This document shows, piece after piece, positions 22,069 to 33,410 of a stretch of DNA of 64,000 nucleotides; positions within the stretch are counted from its first letter, which is position 1; each line of letters opens with the position of its first letter. The DNA lies in assembly GCA_903632075.3 (NCBI GenBank), contig CAHIKZ030001819.1:167001-231000 (forward strand). The letters are read 5' to 3'. Below the pieces are notes generated by a model that searched no databases, had not been told where the DNA came from, and saw only the letters and a program-made list of their open reading frames with translations. Both the position numbers and the translations under genes were made by a program. Source of the stretch: Acanthosepion pharaonis. Lineage: Eukaryota > Mollusca > Cephalopoda > Sepiida > Sepiidae.

Positions 22069-23284
22069 GAAAGAGAGGCTGTATTACAGAGTGATAAAGA
22101 AAAGAGAAAGAGAAGAGAGGCACCAACCCAAGCACATGCATGGAACGTGCAAAGTGACTCTGCCTACCAAATTATCTCCTTAATTACAATGGCGTTGTAT
22201 TAACGGCTCTATTTTCGGCTCGCTTTTTGGTCTCCTATAAATGGATCCGACCTTTTGTCTTAAGAGAAACGCGTCTCGGGAAACTTTGGTCGTTATTTAA
22301 AAAGGTAAGCTTAGTCTGACTCAAGGTCAACGCTGACGGTGCCCCTCAAATGTAAAAAGACGCCGACAACGAAGGCGGCCCTTCCATAAATGGGAAATTC
22401 GGGCAGTAATAAATGCCAGAATTTCAAATGTTTTATTTCAAGGCAACATATAGACAGATAGGTGAGTTGTCTCCCCTAGAAAGATGGATGCAGCAGTATG
22501 TTCAGCTTCATACTGTTTCACGCTACACACACAGCCACCCCAATCCATGTCATTGCCGGAGATTAAATCACGTATAAACTTCACTAATTATGCATTGCAA
22601 TATGTTTTGTTGCGTTTCGTCTCTGGATTCTAGTAGTCTATCGGCAATTCCTCAGTAGGGACCCCAACGCTGCGTCACAGACCGACAATTTTCATTTTTT
22701 TTACCTCTTTATTTCGGTGTTGCGGGTGATTATTATAGCAAGCATCATTCCTTGGAGGAAACGAGAGGGCGAGGAAGATAGAGAGAACTGGTGTCTAAAG
22801 GTCATCTAGCTACCTGTCATTTCCGAATCGCTCTCTGCTGAAACAACTACACCCAAAATAATCTGGCTGAGAAAGCCTCGGACAATATCAGAGGTCTTGA
22901 TTTCTCTACTGCTGCAATCGTGCTCGTTGTCTTCGTATTTATTTTTTATTTTGTTTTATATTAAAACTTAAACAAAGATAATGCATCCCAGCCAGAATTC
23001 CACGCCCATGGGTTTCAATTCTCCTCTACTCAGTTCGAGACGACAAAGTTTTGATCGGTACGGTAGGTTCAGTTATTTGGACTTAACCTTCGCATTCTGT
23101 AACATAAGATAATCTTAGTCTAATTCTCAATATATGCTTCATGAATCTTACCTTGTGCCATAAGGTGGCACACGGTAAGATTGATTCAAGCCAAGTTTAA
23201 ATACCAAAAATGAAAGCAAAAAAAAAAAAACAGAATGATACTAACTGGTGAAATTGATACTAAGTTTTTAACATTGTGGTTTTA
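22069..23284. other. Single-copy-looking block, relatively GC-balanced
   Basis: No mobile-element landmarks and no convincing exon. Bases ~22160-22400 are less AT-rich than the surroundings and include TAATTACAATGG (22179-22190), a homeodomain-like TAATTA next to a SOX-like ACAATGG, and TCTCCTATAAATGG (22231-22244). These might be regulatory, but short motifs like these also occur by chance. Confidence 0.35.
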
Positions 23285-23735
23285 ACACAGAACGGAAAAT
23301 TTCACACCGAAATCCGAATATGCCTTCCAAAAGTAAGCAATGTATTAAAAAAAAGGAAATTTTCATTAAAAACAAAAGGTGTGCTAACCTTCTATGTAAT
23401 ATTAATTTTCCCATATGAGCATGAATAATGGAAAATCTTTTCACAGATGAAGAAGAGACTTGAAACGATGGAAACGTAGTTCCACAAAAGGATGCTGAGA
23501 ATACCTTGGACTAAACATTTGAGCAACGAGGGAGTTTTAAGAAAAATCGTAACAAAAAAGACGCTTATACTTAGAATCAAGAAGAGACAGTTGAAATTTT
23601 TAGAACACATAATGAGAAAAGAGGACTTGTAGAATTTGGCACTCACAGGATATAATGAAGGCAGGGAAACAATCAGTAACCTACCTAACAAGTTATGGAT
23701 GGCAGAACAAGGAGTGGAAGTGAGTGACTGTGAAA
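23285..23735 (+). mobile_element. RTE-type LINE, 5'-truncated C-terminal fragment
   Basis: Frameshifted match to the 42.1-42.7 kb copy: an AFQK-like start, CAGATGAAGAAGAGACTTGA (23442-23461), LILRIKKRQLKFLEHIMRKE, then LTGYNEGRE-like and a MAEQGVE-like end. The whole fragment is A-rich from decay. Confidence 0.65.
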
Positions 23736-26430
23736 CAAATAGGCTATTTTGCCAGTACAGGTAAAATAGACAAACGTGCTTTTAAGCTTATTTTATAGGT
23801 CTCGGTAAAATAAACCCCCAGTCTATTTTACCGGTAAATATTTTTATTATTATGGAGGCGGGTAATGTTAAAAATAACAACACACAGATTTAACACAGAA
23901 GTTTATTTATTTTCAACATCATGATTATGGAACCTTGAGATCGTCAGCGCAGTGGTTGTGTGTGCTATGTAGGCAGGAATTGAACAACATGGATTCTGTG
24001 GTCTGTGACTGTCGTCTACAGTTGTTGCACTAGAAGTGTATTGACAGAGAACCATGCCGAAGGGCATGTTTGGGATTTGCAGAGATGGTTATGCCTGAAG
24101 TGCTTAAAACATTCAGAGAATTCTATATTTCTTTCAATAATTGATGATGAATAAATGATTTTAACTTGTTTTTTAACAATTGATAGCGGAAAAATGTTTA
24201 AATTGTCTTAAAAATTGATGGTGAAGGGTAGGAGGATTGTATCGCGCCAATCCACCAAGCTGTGAGGGTTTATTTGTTTTGAAAATCAGCATACGAAACC
24301 ATGGCCTTTAACGTAGGCTCGAACCAGTGGTGACAGGTAGCTATCTACTTCAGCAATAGATATTAACTTGGCTCAGTTAACTGCATGCTTCCTAGCGTCG
24401 GCAATGATCGTAGAAGGCTGCCATTTTTAATGCTGATTTTCATGTTGAGCATGCAGGCAAGACTTTACCAACTTGGAGATTGGTGCAATATAATATTCCT
24501 AAACCTATTCCTTCAAATTCGGCTCTATACTGAAAGAGGCTTAGTAACAGTTCTGTCTTAACAGTAGTCCCCCTTCCAAAGTAGCCGCCTTTTTGTTGAC
24601 TCAAAAACGACCTACATTTTTCGGAAACTTTTTATTGGTAAAAATGTTTGGCAGTGCATCTGATTAGTCTAAAATGTCGTTTGCCGCCTTCTTGGGTGTC
24701 GGAAAACATCTGACACTAGAGACCTATGGAAGGAAAATAAAAACGTTCAAAGACGATACTAGTGAAATGTTTATGTGATACGTTTAGGACAAGCGCCACA
24801 AGATAGGTAAAGATCGAATTTTGGAAAACTTATAAAAATATATCCTGATCGGCAAGATTTACCGAATGCAACGATGACTCGACAGTAAACGATGTATTAT
24901 CAACGAAAATCAGGAAGCGTGAGATTGCATAAAGTGCAAGGTTATTCAAAGGTCATTCGGGGCCGTTGATAAAATCATTGCTCAGAATAACAATTCCTCC
25001 GTCAAACCGTCTCAACTTTTGATGGAATTCAAACAAACAGCAGCTCAAGAAGAAGCAGTATATTATGAATGATTAATAACAGCTCGCTGTCAATGATTCA
25101 ATTCTTTGTCAGTTAAAAATTAATGAACGAATTTATATGAAATGTTCTTCTAAACTTTCCATCGAAATGATTAGTACTATTTTATTTTCATTTTTCAGCT
25201 CCCTTTCTGGATTGGCAAAGACGTAAATGGTCACCAAATCGATCCCTAAAAATACCAAATTTGTCAAATAAGGGACCACTGTTAAAAACTGGTACATGAG
25301 TAAAAGGAAGCAAAGGAGATTTATTTCGTTTTATTTCAGTTGCCAAACTCTAGTGTCAAGTTGTTGAACTTAACAAATGCACCTACCGTAGAGCGGTTAT
25401 TATCAAGCTAGCCTTCATCCACAGCACTATAGAAATGGTTGGATGAGAAGGTAAGCACACAGTTTTTGCTGGAACTGAAAACTAAACAGAAGACTAAATT
25501 TGTCTTCTTGGTCTCAAGTTATAAATATTGTTTTTGAATTAAACTGTGTCTGTGTCTAAAATCATTACTGCCATTAATTTTCAAAATAGATCTGAAAACT
25601 TCATTTTCTTTTTTGCAAAACATTTGCTCCTAAAATCTTTATATATTGTATTTGCCGGCGTCAAAGGCGCAGTTTTTTTTTTTTTTCGGAAATATGTCTC
25701 GAAAAGTTGCAATACGTTCTTGAGGACAAAGGTCAGGGTTTTCGTAGGCTTATGCTAACCTCAGAGGAAGGTTATCTATGCCAGTATTCCTGATGTTATG
25801 TAAATTTTCGAGATTTATTTCAGGAAAAAAATACGGAATGTCTTACATGCGAAAAAAATCTATAAAGTCTGTATCCAGAAAATAAATAAAAGCGAAATAT
25901 TGCCATCAAAATGCTTGTTTGTTTTTTTTTGTTTGTTTTTTTTTTAATAAAAATAAAAAATTAAAAAAAGCAAACGCTACTCACTATTCTTTAAAAATTA
26001 TCAGTGAATTACCTGAGTAAAGCAAAATTTTGATTACTTATTCAGTAACGAATGGATTGTAAACTGAATAGGTTATTTTATTTATTAGAAAAGCTTTTTT
26101 GGACAGTCAGAAGTCTCTATTTCGAAACACTGTGAACAATTTGGGGTATTTGATGACAAATATTTTATTTTTTAGTTTTATATAAATAAATCCCAACGAT
26201 ATTATTTAAATAAAAAAATGCATTATCAAATAAGAACAAGAATAATGATTCAATAAAACTCTAAAATTATTTTTTGTGTAGAGTTGTCGCTTTCATAACT
26301 TGATGAAACATTATTTTATTTCAGATTTGACAAGGTAAATCTACAATGAATATTTATGCTTTGAAAAATTTACTTGTAATTCACCACATGATTTTCCCCC
26401 TAGAACTGAAACTCTATTGAGTGAGATGAG
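23736..26430. other. Longest stretch without recognised repeats or genes
   Basis: I see no transposon landmark, tRNA box or gene-like frame. One exact 12-bp inverted pair, GGTAAAATAGAC (23760-23771) and GTCTATTTTACC (23821-23832), has a 49-nt spacer. Poly-T runs lie at 25672-25686 and 25921-25945. Confidence 0.4.
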
Positions 26431-26439
26431 CATAACCCG

Positions 26440-27880
26440 GACATAATGGATATCATCTCTAAATTAGACTCTTATGAAGCAAGTGGTGGTGACGGGATAG
26501 CATCCGTGGTTCTAAAGAAATGTGCATCTGAACTGGCTCCAGTTCTCCCCAAACTATATAACTATTGCCTCGCTGAATCTTACTTTCTAGCCTGTTGAAA
26601 GTCCTCACCTGTTGTCCCTGTTTTTAAGAACTCTGGAGACCCTTCTGACCCATCCTGTCAATCTCCAGCCACTCTTCGGCAAAGTCTTCGAGGCATTCAT
26701 CAACGCCGAAATGATTAAGCACTTTACATTCCATAATCTTCTCTCTGACAAACAATATGGTTCCCAATTTGCCCGGTCTACCGCTGACGTGCTCATGGCC
26801 ATAACTGAATTTGTATACCAAACTCTTGATAATAATAATGGCGAAGCTCGAGCGGTGGCTCTAGATATCTCTAAGGCGTTTGATAGGGTTTGACATGCCG
26901 GCGTTCTTTGTAAGCAGTTCCCAAGTAGGCATTTACGCAGACGACAATACTATTTTCTCCTGTCTCAATAGTAAATCCGACATCGCTAACAAAGCTAACC
27001 TGGCCGCCGGTCTCGAAAAGGATCTCCAATCTGTGGTTGACTGGGGCAGGAAATGGCTTGTAAAACTTTAATGCCTCCAAAACGAAACTGCTCTCATTTA
27101 GCCATCATAGAGAACCCTCCCTGTCTCCTATCAGCATAGCTGATGCCCAGCTCCACGAGAGCGTCTCTCTGCGCCTTCTTGGTCTCGCGTTTTCTACTGA
27201 CCTGAGGTGGAACAACTACACTGAATCTATAGCTTCATCTACCGCAAGGACAACTGTTTCTCTGTGTCACGCCAGAAGGTTTTTTTCGCCTGAGTCCATC
27301 ATTCAAATCTACAAACCTACCATTCGTCCCTGCATTGAATACTGTTGCCATATATGGTCTGATGCTCCCGCTGTTCATCTCGACAGAATCCAGAAACGGA
27401 TATGCACTGTGATAGGTCCTGATCTGGCATCTCGTCAACAGTCATTTTCTCACAGACGTCCTGTGTCTTCGCTCTATCTTTTCTACAAGTATTTTCATGG
27501 CAACTGCTCTGATGAGCTACCTTTACTGGTACCCCAACTGCATGAGTTTAAGCGTGTTACTAGGTTCGTATCTCGGTTCCACCCTTTCACTGTCGAAACA
27601 GTTAAATGTAACCGCCTCTTCTATTCTAACGGGTTTTTCTCTTGAACTTCACACCAGTGAAACTCCCTTCCTCCTACTTGCTTCCCTGTTAACTATAATC
27701 TTCAAATATTCAAATGTAATGTCAATCGACATCTTCTTAATCCTGACCCCCCCGTCCTTCTTTATATCTTTTCCCCAGACACCCCTCTTTACTCTTGCTC
27801 TCACTCTCTGTAATCCCTTGCGTGCTCGTGGCACTGCCGCCTTGCTTGGGGTGAAATGCTTATTTTTTTTTTTTCAGTGT
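26440..27880 (+). mobile_element. CR1/Jockey-like LINE, RT to 3' end
   Basis: Frames in order: SYEASGGDGIASVVLKKCA (RT start); PVVPVFK; FGKVFEAFINAEMIKHF; SDKQYGSQFARSTADVLMAI; VALDISKAFDRV (palm A Asp); a deletion of the middle palm at ~26890-26925; GIYADDNTIFSCLN (YADD palm C); LQSVVDWGRKWLV; RRFFSPESIIQIYKPTIRPC; QKRICTVIGPDLA; LYLFYKYFHGNCSDELPLL; and a tail ending near GGTGAAATGCTTATTT. Several frameshifts and the palm deletion make it inactive. A 5' endonuclease part is absent. It is the best reference in the window for the smaller fragments of this family. Confidence 0.85.
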
Positions 27881-28577
27881 CATTTTGAAATTCTTCCGAT
27901 TGCTGACGACAAAAAAGATACTTTTTATTAAATAAATTTGCGTGTAAATAATATGAAGAATGCAAAATTTAATACCATTTTGCAGCAGAAATAATTTTAA
28001 AAGAATTATATTTTATTTTATATTTTTTACAACTGTTTTTGTACGGAAAATCAAATAGTTTTTTTCTAAATTATCTCTTTTGATTATTATTACTATTATT
28101 GTTTAATATATAAAATATAAAAATGTTCATTCAAAATTCTATAAATGGCTATAGAATAAAAAATATTTTCCTAACTCATTTGTTAGGTTAAAAATGATTA
28201 TTTTTAAACATAAACGAAACCAATTTCTGTATTTTGATAATTTAGGGCATCACAAAATTTGAAGCCGTTTTCTTTTCTTTTTTTAAATTGGGTGTCGCGA
28301 GATAACTGCTACTGTTTGACCTCTGAACTTGTTGACATGTGGAGTATATATCGCTTTGTTCAAATGTGTTTTTCGCTATACTTTAAACATAAAGTAATAT
28401 TTTTCCAAAATTCTATTAAATAATCCTTAATTTTAATAAATTAAAAAAGGGCAGCTATTTTAAGAGATTTTTTTTAAAAACGTCTTCAATTTTCTGTCAT
28501 CATTTCAATTAAAAATAAAATCACAGGTCGATGATAAATTTACCGTGAGGGTGATTTAAAAATGTCTTAAGACCTTA
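27881..28577. other. No gene seen
   Basis: AT-rich sequence without recognised features. Confidence 0.4.
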
Positions 28578-28579
28578 TA

Positions 28580-29145
28580 CAGTAATTCCTTGAGATACGA
28601 GCGTATGTGTTTTTTGAGATACGAGTCACAGTTCGGCCAATTTTTCTGCCTTGAGATACGAGCGAGTTAAGCATCCGCTAGTTGGCACAGCGAGCATCAA
28701 GCTTTGAGAGTATTTCCACTCGCAGTACACGTGTTCATCTCGACTCTGGAAGGATTTCTGTTGTGTTATGTTGTGACTTTTTGGCCGTTATTTTGTACAA
28801 TTCCTTTAGTGACACAATGGGTCTGAAGAAAGTAAGTGTAAAGAGCAGCGATGAAATGCCGAAACGTATTTTACTTGAGGTAAAGCGGAAAATTAAAAAA
28901 AAAAAAAAAAAACATGAGGAAGACGTGCGAGTAATGAATTTGGCGAGACAGTGTGGGTGTTCTGCATCGACGACAAAAAAATAAACAACAACAAATACAA
29001 ATATAGGAAAATAAGGGTGATTTTTAGGGGCGTATAGGAAATATTCCCATAAATTTCAATGGAGAAGATTGATTTGAGATATGAGGGCTTTGAGTTACAA
29101 GCTCGGTCTTGTAACGAATTAAATTCGTATCTCAAGACATTACAG

Positions 29146-29147
<2 letters not shown>
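28580..29147 (+). mobile_element. Tigger/pogo-type deletion derivative, copy 1
   Basis: The left end CAGTAATTCCTTGAGATACG (28580) pairs with the right end CGTATCTCAAGACATTACAG (29126-29145). A TA dinucleotide precedes it (28578-28579). Internally, from 28819, MGLKKVSVKSSDEMPKRILL and VRVMNLARQCGCSASTT match the start of the CENP-B/Jerky-like helix-turn-helix region of Tigger transposases. The DDE domain is absent, so about 570 nt remain of an element usually over 2 kb. Confidence 0.75.

Positions 29148-29152
<5 letters not shown>

Positions 29153-29241
<89 letters not shown>
29153..29241. repeat. (TA)n-(TG)n compound microsatellite
   Basis: TA to ~29200, then TG to 29241, starting right at the end of the Tigger copy. 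Confidence 0.9.
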
Positions 29242-29985
<744 letters not shown>

Positions 29986-30232
29986 ACAAAAATTCCGTTA
30001 GTGACACCATAAGTGTAAAGAGCAGTGGTGAAAAGACGAAACATATGCTTGAGGCGAAGCGGGAAATTATTTTTTTTAAATATGAAGAAGATGTACGAGT
30101 AATGCATTTGGCGAGACAGTAAATACAAAAATTATAAAATTTTTAAAAAGTTAGTTACAGTAATGGATAACATATAAATGTTTTAAAAAAAAATTTAAAT
30201 TAATTGATATAGTTGATAGCCTAGATGAGCGG

Positions 30233-30295
30233 TTGCTAGGCTAGTTGTTGCTAGGCTAGCTGTTGCTAGGCTAGCTGTTGCTAGGCTAGCTGTTG
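30233..30295. repeat. 15-bp minisatellite, four copies
   Basis: Four units of TTGCTAGGCTAGCTG (the first ends TTG). It lies inside Tigger copy 2. GCTAGC is self-complementary. Confidence 0.85.
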
Positions 30296-30493
30296 TCCCT
30301 CTCCCTCTCCTCCGCCAGTTGTCCTATGACTCGTTTGAACTTCATTATTTAGTACAGTTTATTTTTTTACAATTTATTTTTTCTATTATTTTATTGTTTG
30401 TAAACTACATTTCTTTTTCATTCACGCGTTTTTGCTTGTAAGAAATCCACAAAAAATAGCTGCGAGTTTTTTTAAAGTAAGGCTGATTTTAGT

Positions 30494-30741
30494 GGAGGTA
30501 CGGTGGAGTAATGGATAGCGGTCTCGGATTGAGGAATCGGAGAGCCGAATTCGAATTCCAGTCGAATCCATTACATTCATTTATGTACTAATACCCTTGG
30601 GAAAGGTGTGAAATAAGTAAATAGCAGGACAGACCGGTTTTGGATGGCAACTGGTCTACCGCAGAAAGAAATGGCAACCTACTGTGGGAAAAAAAAATCT
30701 GCCTCGTCACTTATGTATCGAAATATAAATGATCGCCGAAG
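30494..30741 (+). mobile_element. tRNA-derived SINE (family A)
   Basis: Begins GGAGGTACGGTGGAGTAATG with a tRNA A-box-like TGGAGTAATGGATAGCG, then a B box in CGAATTCGAATTCCAGTCG, the body ...CATTACATTCA, CCCTTGGGAAAGGTG, TAGCAGGACAGACCGG, GGCAACTGGTCTACCGCAG, and a 3' portion with CTGCCTCGTCACTTATGTAT. It interrupts the Tigger sequence AAGG(C/G)TGATTTTTAGGG. Imperfect target repeats GCTGATTTTAG (30482-30492) and GTCGATTTTTAG (30742-30753) flank it. Confidence 0.8.
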
Positions 30742-30866
30742 GTCGATTTTTAGGGGCCTGAAACAGATCAGAAATATTCCCATTAATTTCAATGGAGGAA
30801 ATTGATTTGAGATACGATTCTTTTAAGTTACGATCTAGGAACGAATTAAACTCGTATATCAAGGCT

Positions 30867-31544
30867 TTAAATTAATCTATCTTTGTCATTTCGTTCATTC
30901 CTCTGTCCACAATAATCGACTCGTTCGGATTCTTCTCCATATGACTCATATCTGTCTCAGGGTATTTCGTCTGAAATATGGTGGAATGTAACGATGCAGG
31001 TGATATCGCCCCAAAGGCACATCCGTCACAGATTAAAATATTTTGTGTATTGTCATATTTTTACCAAGAATGCATGCATGGGGCTAAATGTTTTCGTTGC
31101 ACAAAGAAAGTAAATAAAAGTGTTTTTTTTTTCTGTAAATGAAAAGAGACGAAAATACATTTATTTGTGACAAAAGTGCATTTATTTGTGACGGCAACAT
31201 ATGCGTCACTGGATTCCTACGGGGACAGCTCTTTTAGACTATTACCTTTAGAAACTTAGTTTAATATGAACACATAAATGTAATTTTCTAAAGAAGTAAT
31301 TTTTTAAATTTATTAACCCGACAGATTTTATCACTTTAAACGTTATTTTTAGTGGATACACTTATTTGAGTTAGATCTGAAATATTTTGGATCTCTCGAC
31401 CACGAAGTGCGTCGATGGTCAAGCAAAATTGAATATTGTCTTTAAACACAGATTTTTCTGACTCTCGAAATAGACCCATCTGTTCAGTTTCACATCCTAA
31501 CGTAAACAAAGCAATTTTTAAAGAAAGGGATGTATTTTTTATTT
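30867..31544. other. No gene seen; one arm repeat
   Basis: At ~31318-31390, ATTTATTAACCCGACAGATT and AAACGTTATTTTTAGTGGAT begin a diverged copy of the arm repeat described in the next entry. Confidence 0.45.
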
Positions 31545-31960
31545 ATTAATCCAACAGATTTTATTACTTAAACGTTATTTTTAGCGGATACTCGTATTTG
31601 AGTAGACTCTCCGTTTATTCATTAAACAGTATATTTATGCATTTTTGTCTACTGGTCTAAATATTCTAAAAAATTCAGTAAAGGAAAATTTGCGTTCTCC
31701 GGTAGGATTCGAACTTGCGTCCCGCTAGGCAGAGGGAACCGTACTAAATCCGAGGTGCCCTCGACCGACCAAGCGAGGTTGAATAGTGCCATTAAGTGAA
31801 ATTCAACGCAGGTTCGAATCCTGCTGGATATTTTTATAATATTTCTCAAATATTCAGCCCAGAAGATGAAAATAAATATACTCTTTAAATAATCAACGGA
31901 GCGTCTACTCGAATACGAGTATCCACTAAAATTAATGTTTAAAGTGATAAAAACAAGTAA
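31545..31960. repeat. Foldback element holding two inverted tRNA-like segments
   Basis: The left arm 31545-31620 (AAACGTTATTTTTAGCGGAT, CTCGTATTTGAGTAGAC) is mirrored by the right arm 31880-31955 (GTCTACTCGAATACGAGTAT). Inside, the left half carries GGATTCGAACTTGCG (a B box on the minus strand, 31707-31721), and the right half carries GCAGGTTCGAATCCTGC (a perfect T-arm-like hairpin with B box on the plus strand, 31809-31825). Acceptor stems are not convincing, so these are tRNA-like remnants rather than genes. Confidence 0.6.
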
Positions 31961-32442
31961 ATGTGTAGAATAGAAAGAAGAATATGTTGCGTCAATCTTC
32001 TGCATTCAAAAATTTTGGTTCCTACTTAGGTTCGTTCACCAAACACTAGTGCCGGCGGCGGGATATATGCAAAATATATATATATTTTATCTATCTCATC
32101 CGGACCTTGGTTCGGTATTGAAGTAATTACATACTTCCTACCAGCGCCACTGGTCGATTTTCAAGCGCACGTAAAAGGCCACAATTTCAAATAGTGATTT
32201 TCAAATCGGGCAAGATTGGAAGATTGGCGAAACACAATGGTACACTCCCCTCCAAAAAAAAAAAAAAAAAAAAAACAAGTTTAGAGAGAACCCCACTTAT
32301 TTGTTGCGTTCACTGTCATGGGTCCCATCAACGCTTACTCCCGTAGGGGCACCACATCTACTGCAGTCACAGTAGCAGTGGAATATCTTGGGCAAAACAG
32401 CCTAAGCACAACACTCTCCAGACTGGTTTGAATTAATTTTCC
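31961..32442. other. No gene seen
   Basis: Contains ACTAGTGCCGGCGGCGGGAT (32046) and a poly-A at 32257-32276. Not assigned. Confidence 0.4.
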
Positions 32443-32630
32443 TTCTGCTAGACCGGCTGCCAACCAAAGCTATAGGGCCCAATCTGTCTCTCTATTTTAC
32501 CCATAGCTGGAGGAAAAAGATAGATTCATACCATTCCCAAGGGTATCAGCACAAAAGTGAATATAATGAATTCGACTAGAATTCGAACTCGGCTCTCCGA
32601 TTCCTCAGTTCATAACTCTTCCATCCCTTC
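32443..32630 (-). mobile_element. tRNA-derived SINE (family A), minus strand
   Basis: Minus-strand family A landmarks: the B box in GAATTCGAACTCGG (complement at 32575-32600), CCCAAGGGTATCAGCAC (32538-32554) and a TTTACCCATAGCTGGAGG body. Confidence 0.75.
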
Positions 32631-32647
32631 TAATAACCACACATAAT

Positions 32648-32690
32648 AAAAAGAAAGAAAGAAAGAAAGAAAGGAAGGAAGAAAGAAAAG
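32648..32690. repeat. (GAAA)n / (GGAA)n microsatellite
   Basis: Runs of GAAA with a short GGAA interruption, between two SINE copies. Confidence 0.9.
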
Positions 32691-32694
32691 TTGG

Positions 32695-32950
32695 GTTCAT
32701 GCCTTCCCCAATATTAGCACGTAAGTGAATGTAATGAACGAGTGGAATTCGAACTCTTCGATTCCTCAACCTGACACGCTATCCACCATGCCTCCACTTT
32801 CCCTTTCACAGAAATGCCCTTGCGGAAGGCATGAATCACTTATCTCCCTAGCTGGTAAATTAGCAGGGTAGATTGTGCAGAAAGCAAAGGGAATAAAGAA
32901 AGATGTGGAGAGTCATGATCACCTACATTCTAGAGGGATATGGCATTAAA
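32695..32950 (-). mobile_element. SINE remnants: minus head joined to a plus tail ending in an RTE 3' end
   Basis: Bases 32695-32805 are a minus-strand family A head (GAATTCGAACTCTTCGATTC, complement of the B-box region). From ~32815 the plus strand reads a SINE body (TGCGGAAGGCATGAATC, TAGCAGGGTAGATTGTGCAG), then GTGGAGAGTCATGATCACCT and TCTAGAGGGATATGGCATTA (32905-32945). The last part closely matches the 3' end of the RTE copy at 42654-42695 (GGAGAGTCGTGATCACCTAC), which suggests a SINE tail shared with the RTE LINE. Confidence 0.55.
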
Positions 32951-32951
32951 A

Positions 32952-33410
32952 AATCTCTCTTGTTGGTCTGCGTCTTACTGCTTTTCACTCTGCTTTCAAT
33001 CCTCACTATCCAGCTTCGACAGAATACGAACAAAAAGTTTGCATGATCTTGTCGCTGATGAATTGTTTTCCGCCATACAACCCCTTTCCTACAAACGAAA
33101 TGCTGCCAATCTCTCACTACTCTATCCAGAGATAGCATAATAAGAAGCTAGCAACTATTTTCATGGCAAATGTGTACTTGAACTACAATTGTTGGTTTTA
33201 CCATTCTAAACCTGCCATGCTAAGTACAATCATCGACATTCTCTCCATATTCCATTAGTAAGGAATAAGTTCTACTCAAACAGCTTCTTCCCTAGAACTG
33301 TTGCATTATGGAATGTAGTACCGAGAGGATGCTTCCCCAATCAATACAAGCTTAACCTCTTGAAGTCTATGGTCGACCGTTATCTATCCTGTATAGCCTC
33401 ATAATACAGA
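32952..33410 (+). mobile_element. CR1/Jockey-like LINE C-terminal fragment
   Basis: Frames: FDRIRTKSLHDLVADELFSA, LSYKRNAANLSLLY, then YFHGKC-LELQLLVLPF, FYSNSFFPRTVALWNVVPRG and CFPNQYKLNLLKSMVDRYLS. Closely parallels the 36.5-kb fragment. Frameshifts at ~33140 and ~33200. Confidence 0.7.

Larger units (their letters stand above)
29985..30866 (+). mobile_element. Tigger/pogo-type element, copy 2, with a nested SINE
   Basis: Shows the same order as copy 1: AATTCCGTTAGTGACACCAT (29992), AAGTGTAAAGAGCAG, a degenerate N-terminal frame, then after ~360 nt of extra sequence CGATTTTTAGGGGCCTG (30744) and CATTAATTTCAATGG, ending at AACTCGTATATCAAGGCTTT (30847-30866). It retains internal DNA deleted from copy 1 and carries a SINE at 30494-30741. 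Confidence 0.65.

Noticed and set aside
23760..23832. 12-bp perfect inverted repeat as a MITE
   Set aside because: Only 73 nt in total with no flanking duplication; a 12-bp match in AT-rich DNA is not strong enough.
22069..26430. Searched as the most likely place for a host exon
   Set aside because: No frame with gene-like composition, splice context or similarity to a known family was visible.
31690..31830. Genuine tRNA genes
   Set aside because: T-arm/B-box sequences are present, but acceptor and anticodon stems do not pair convincingly.
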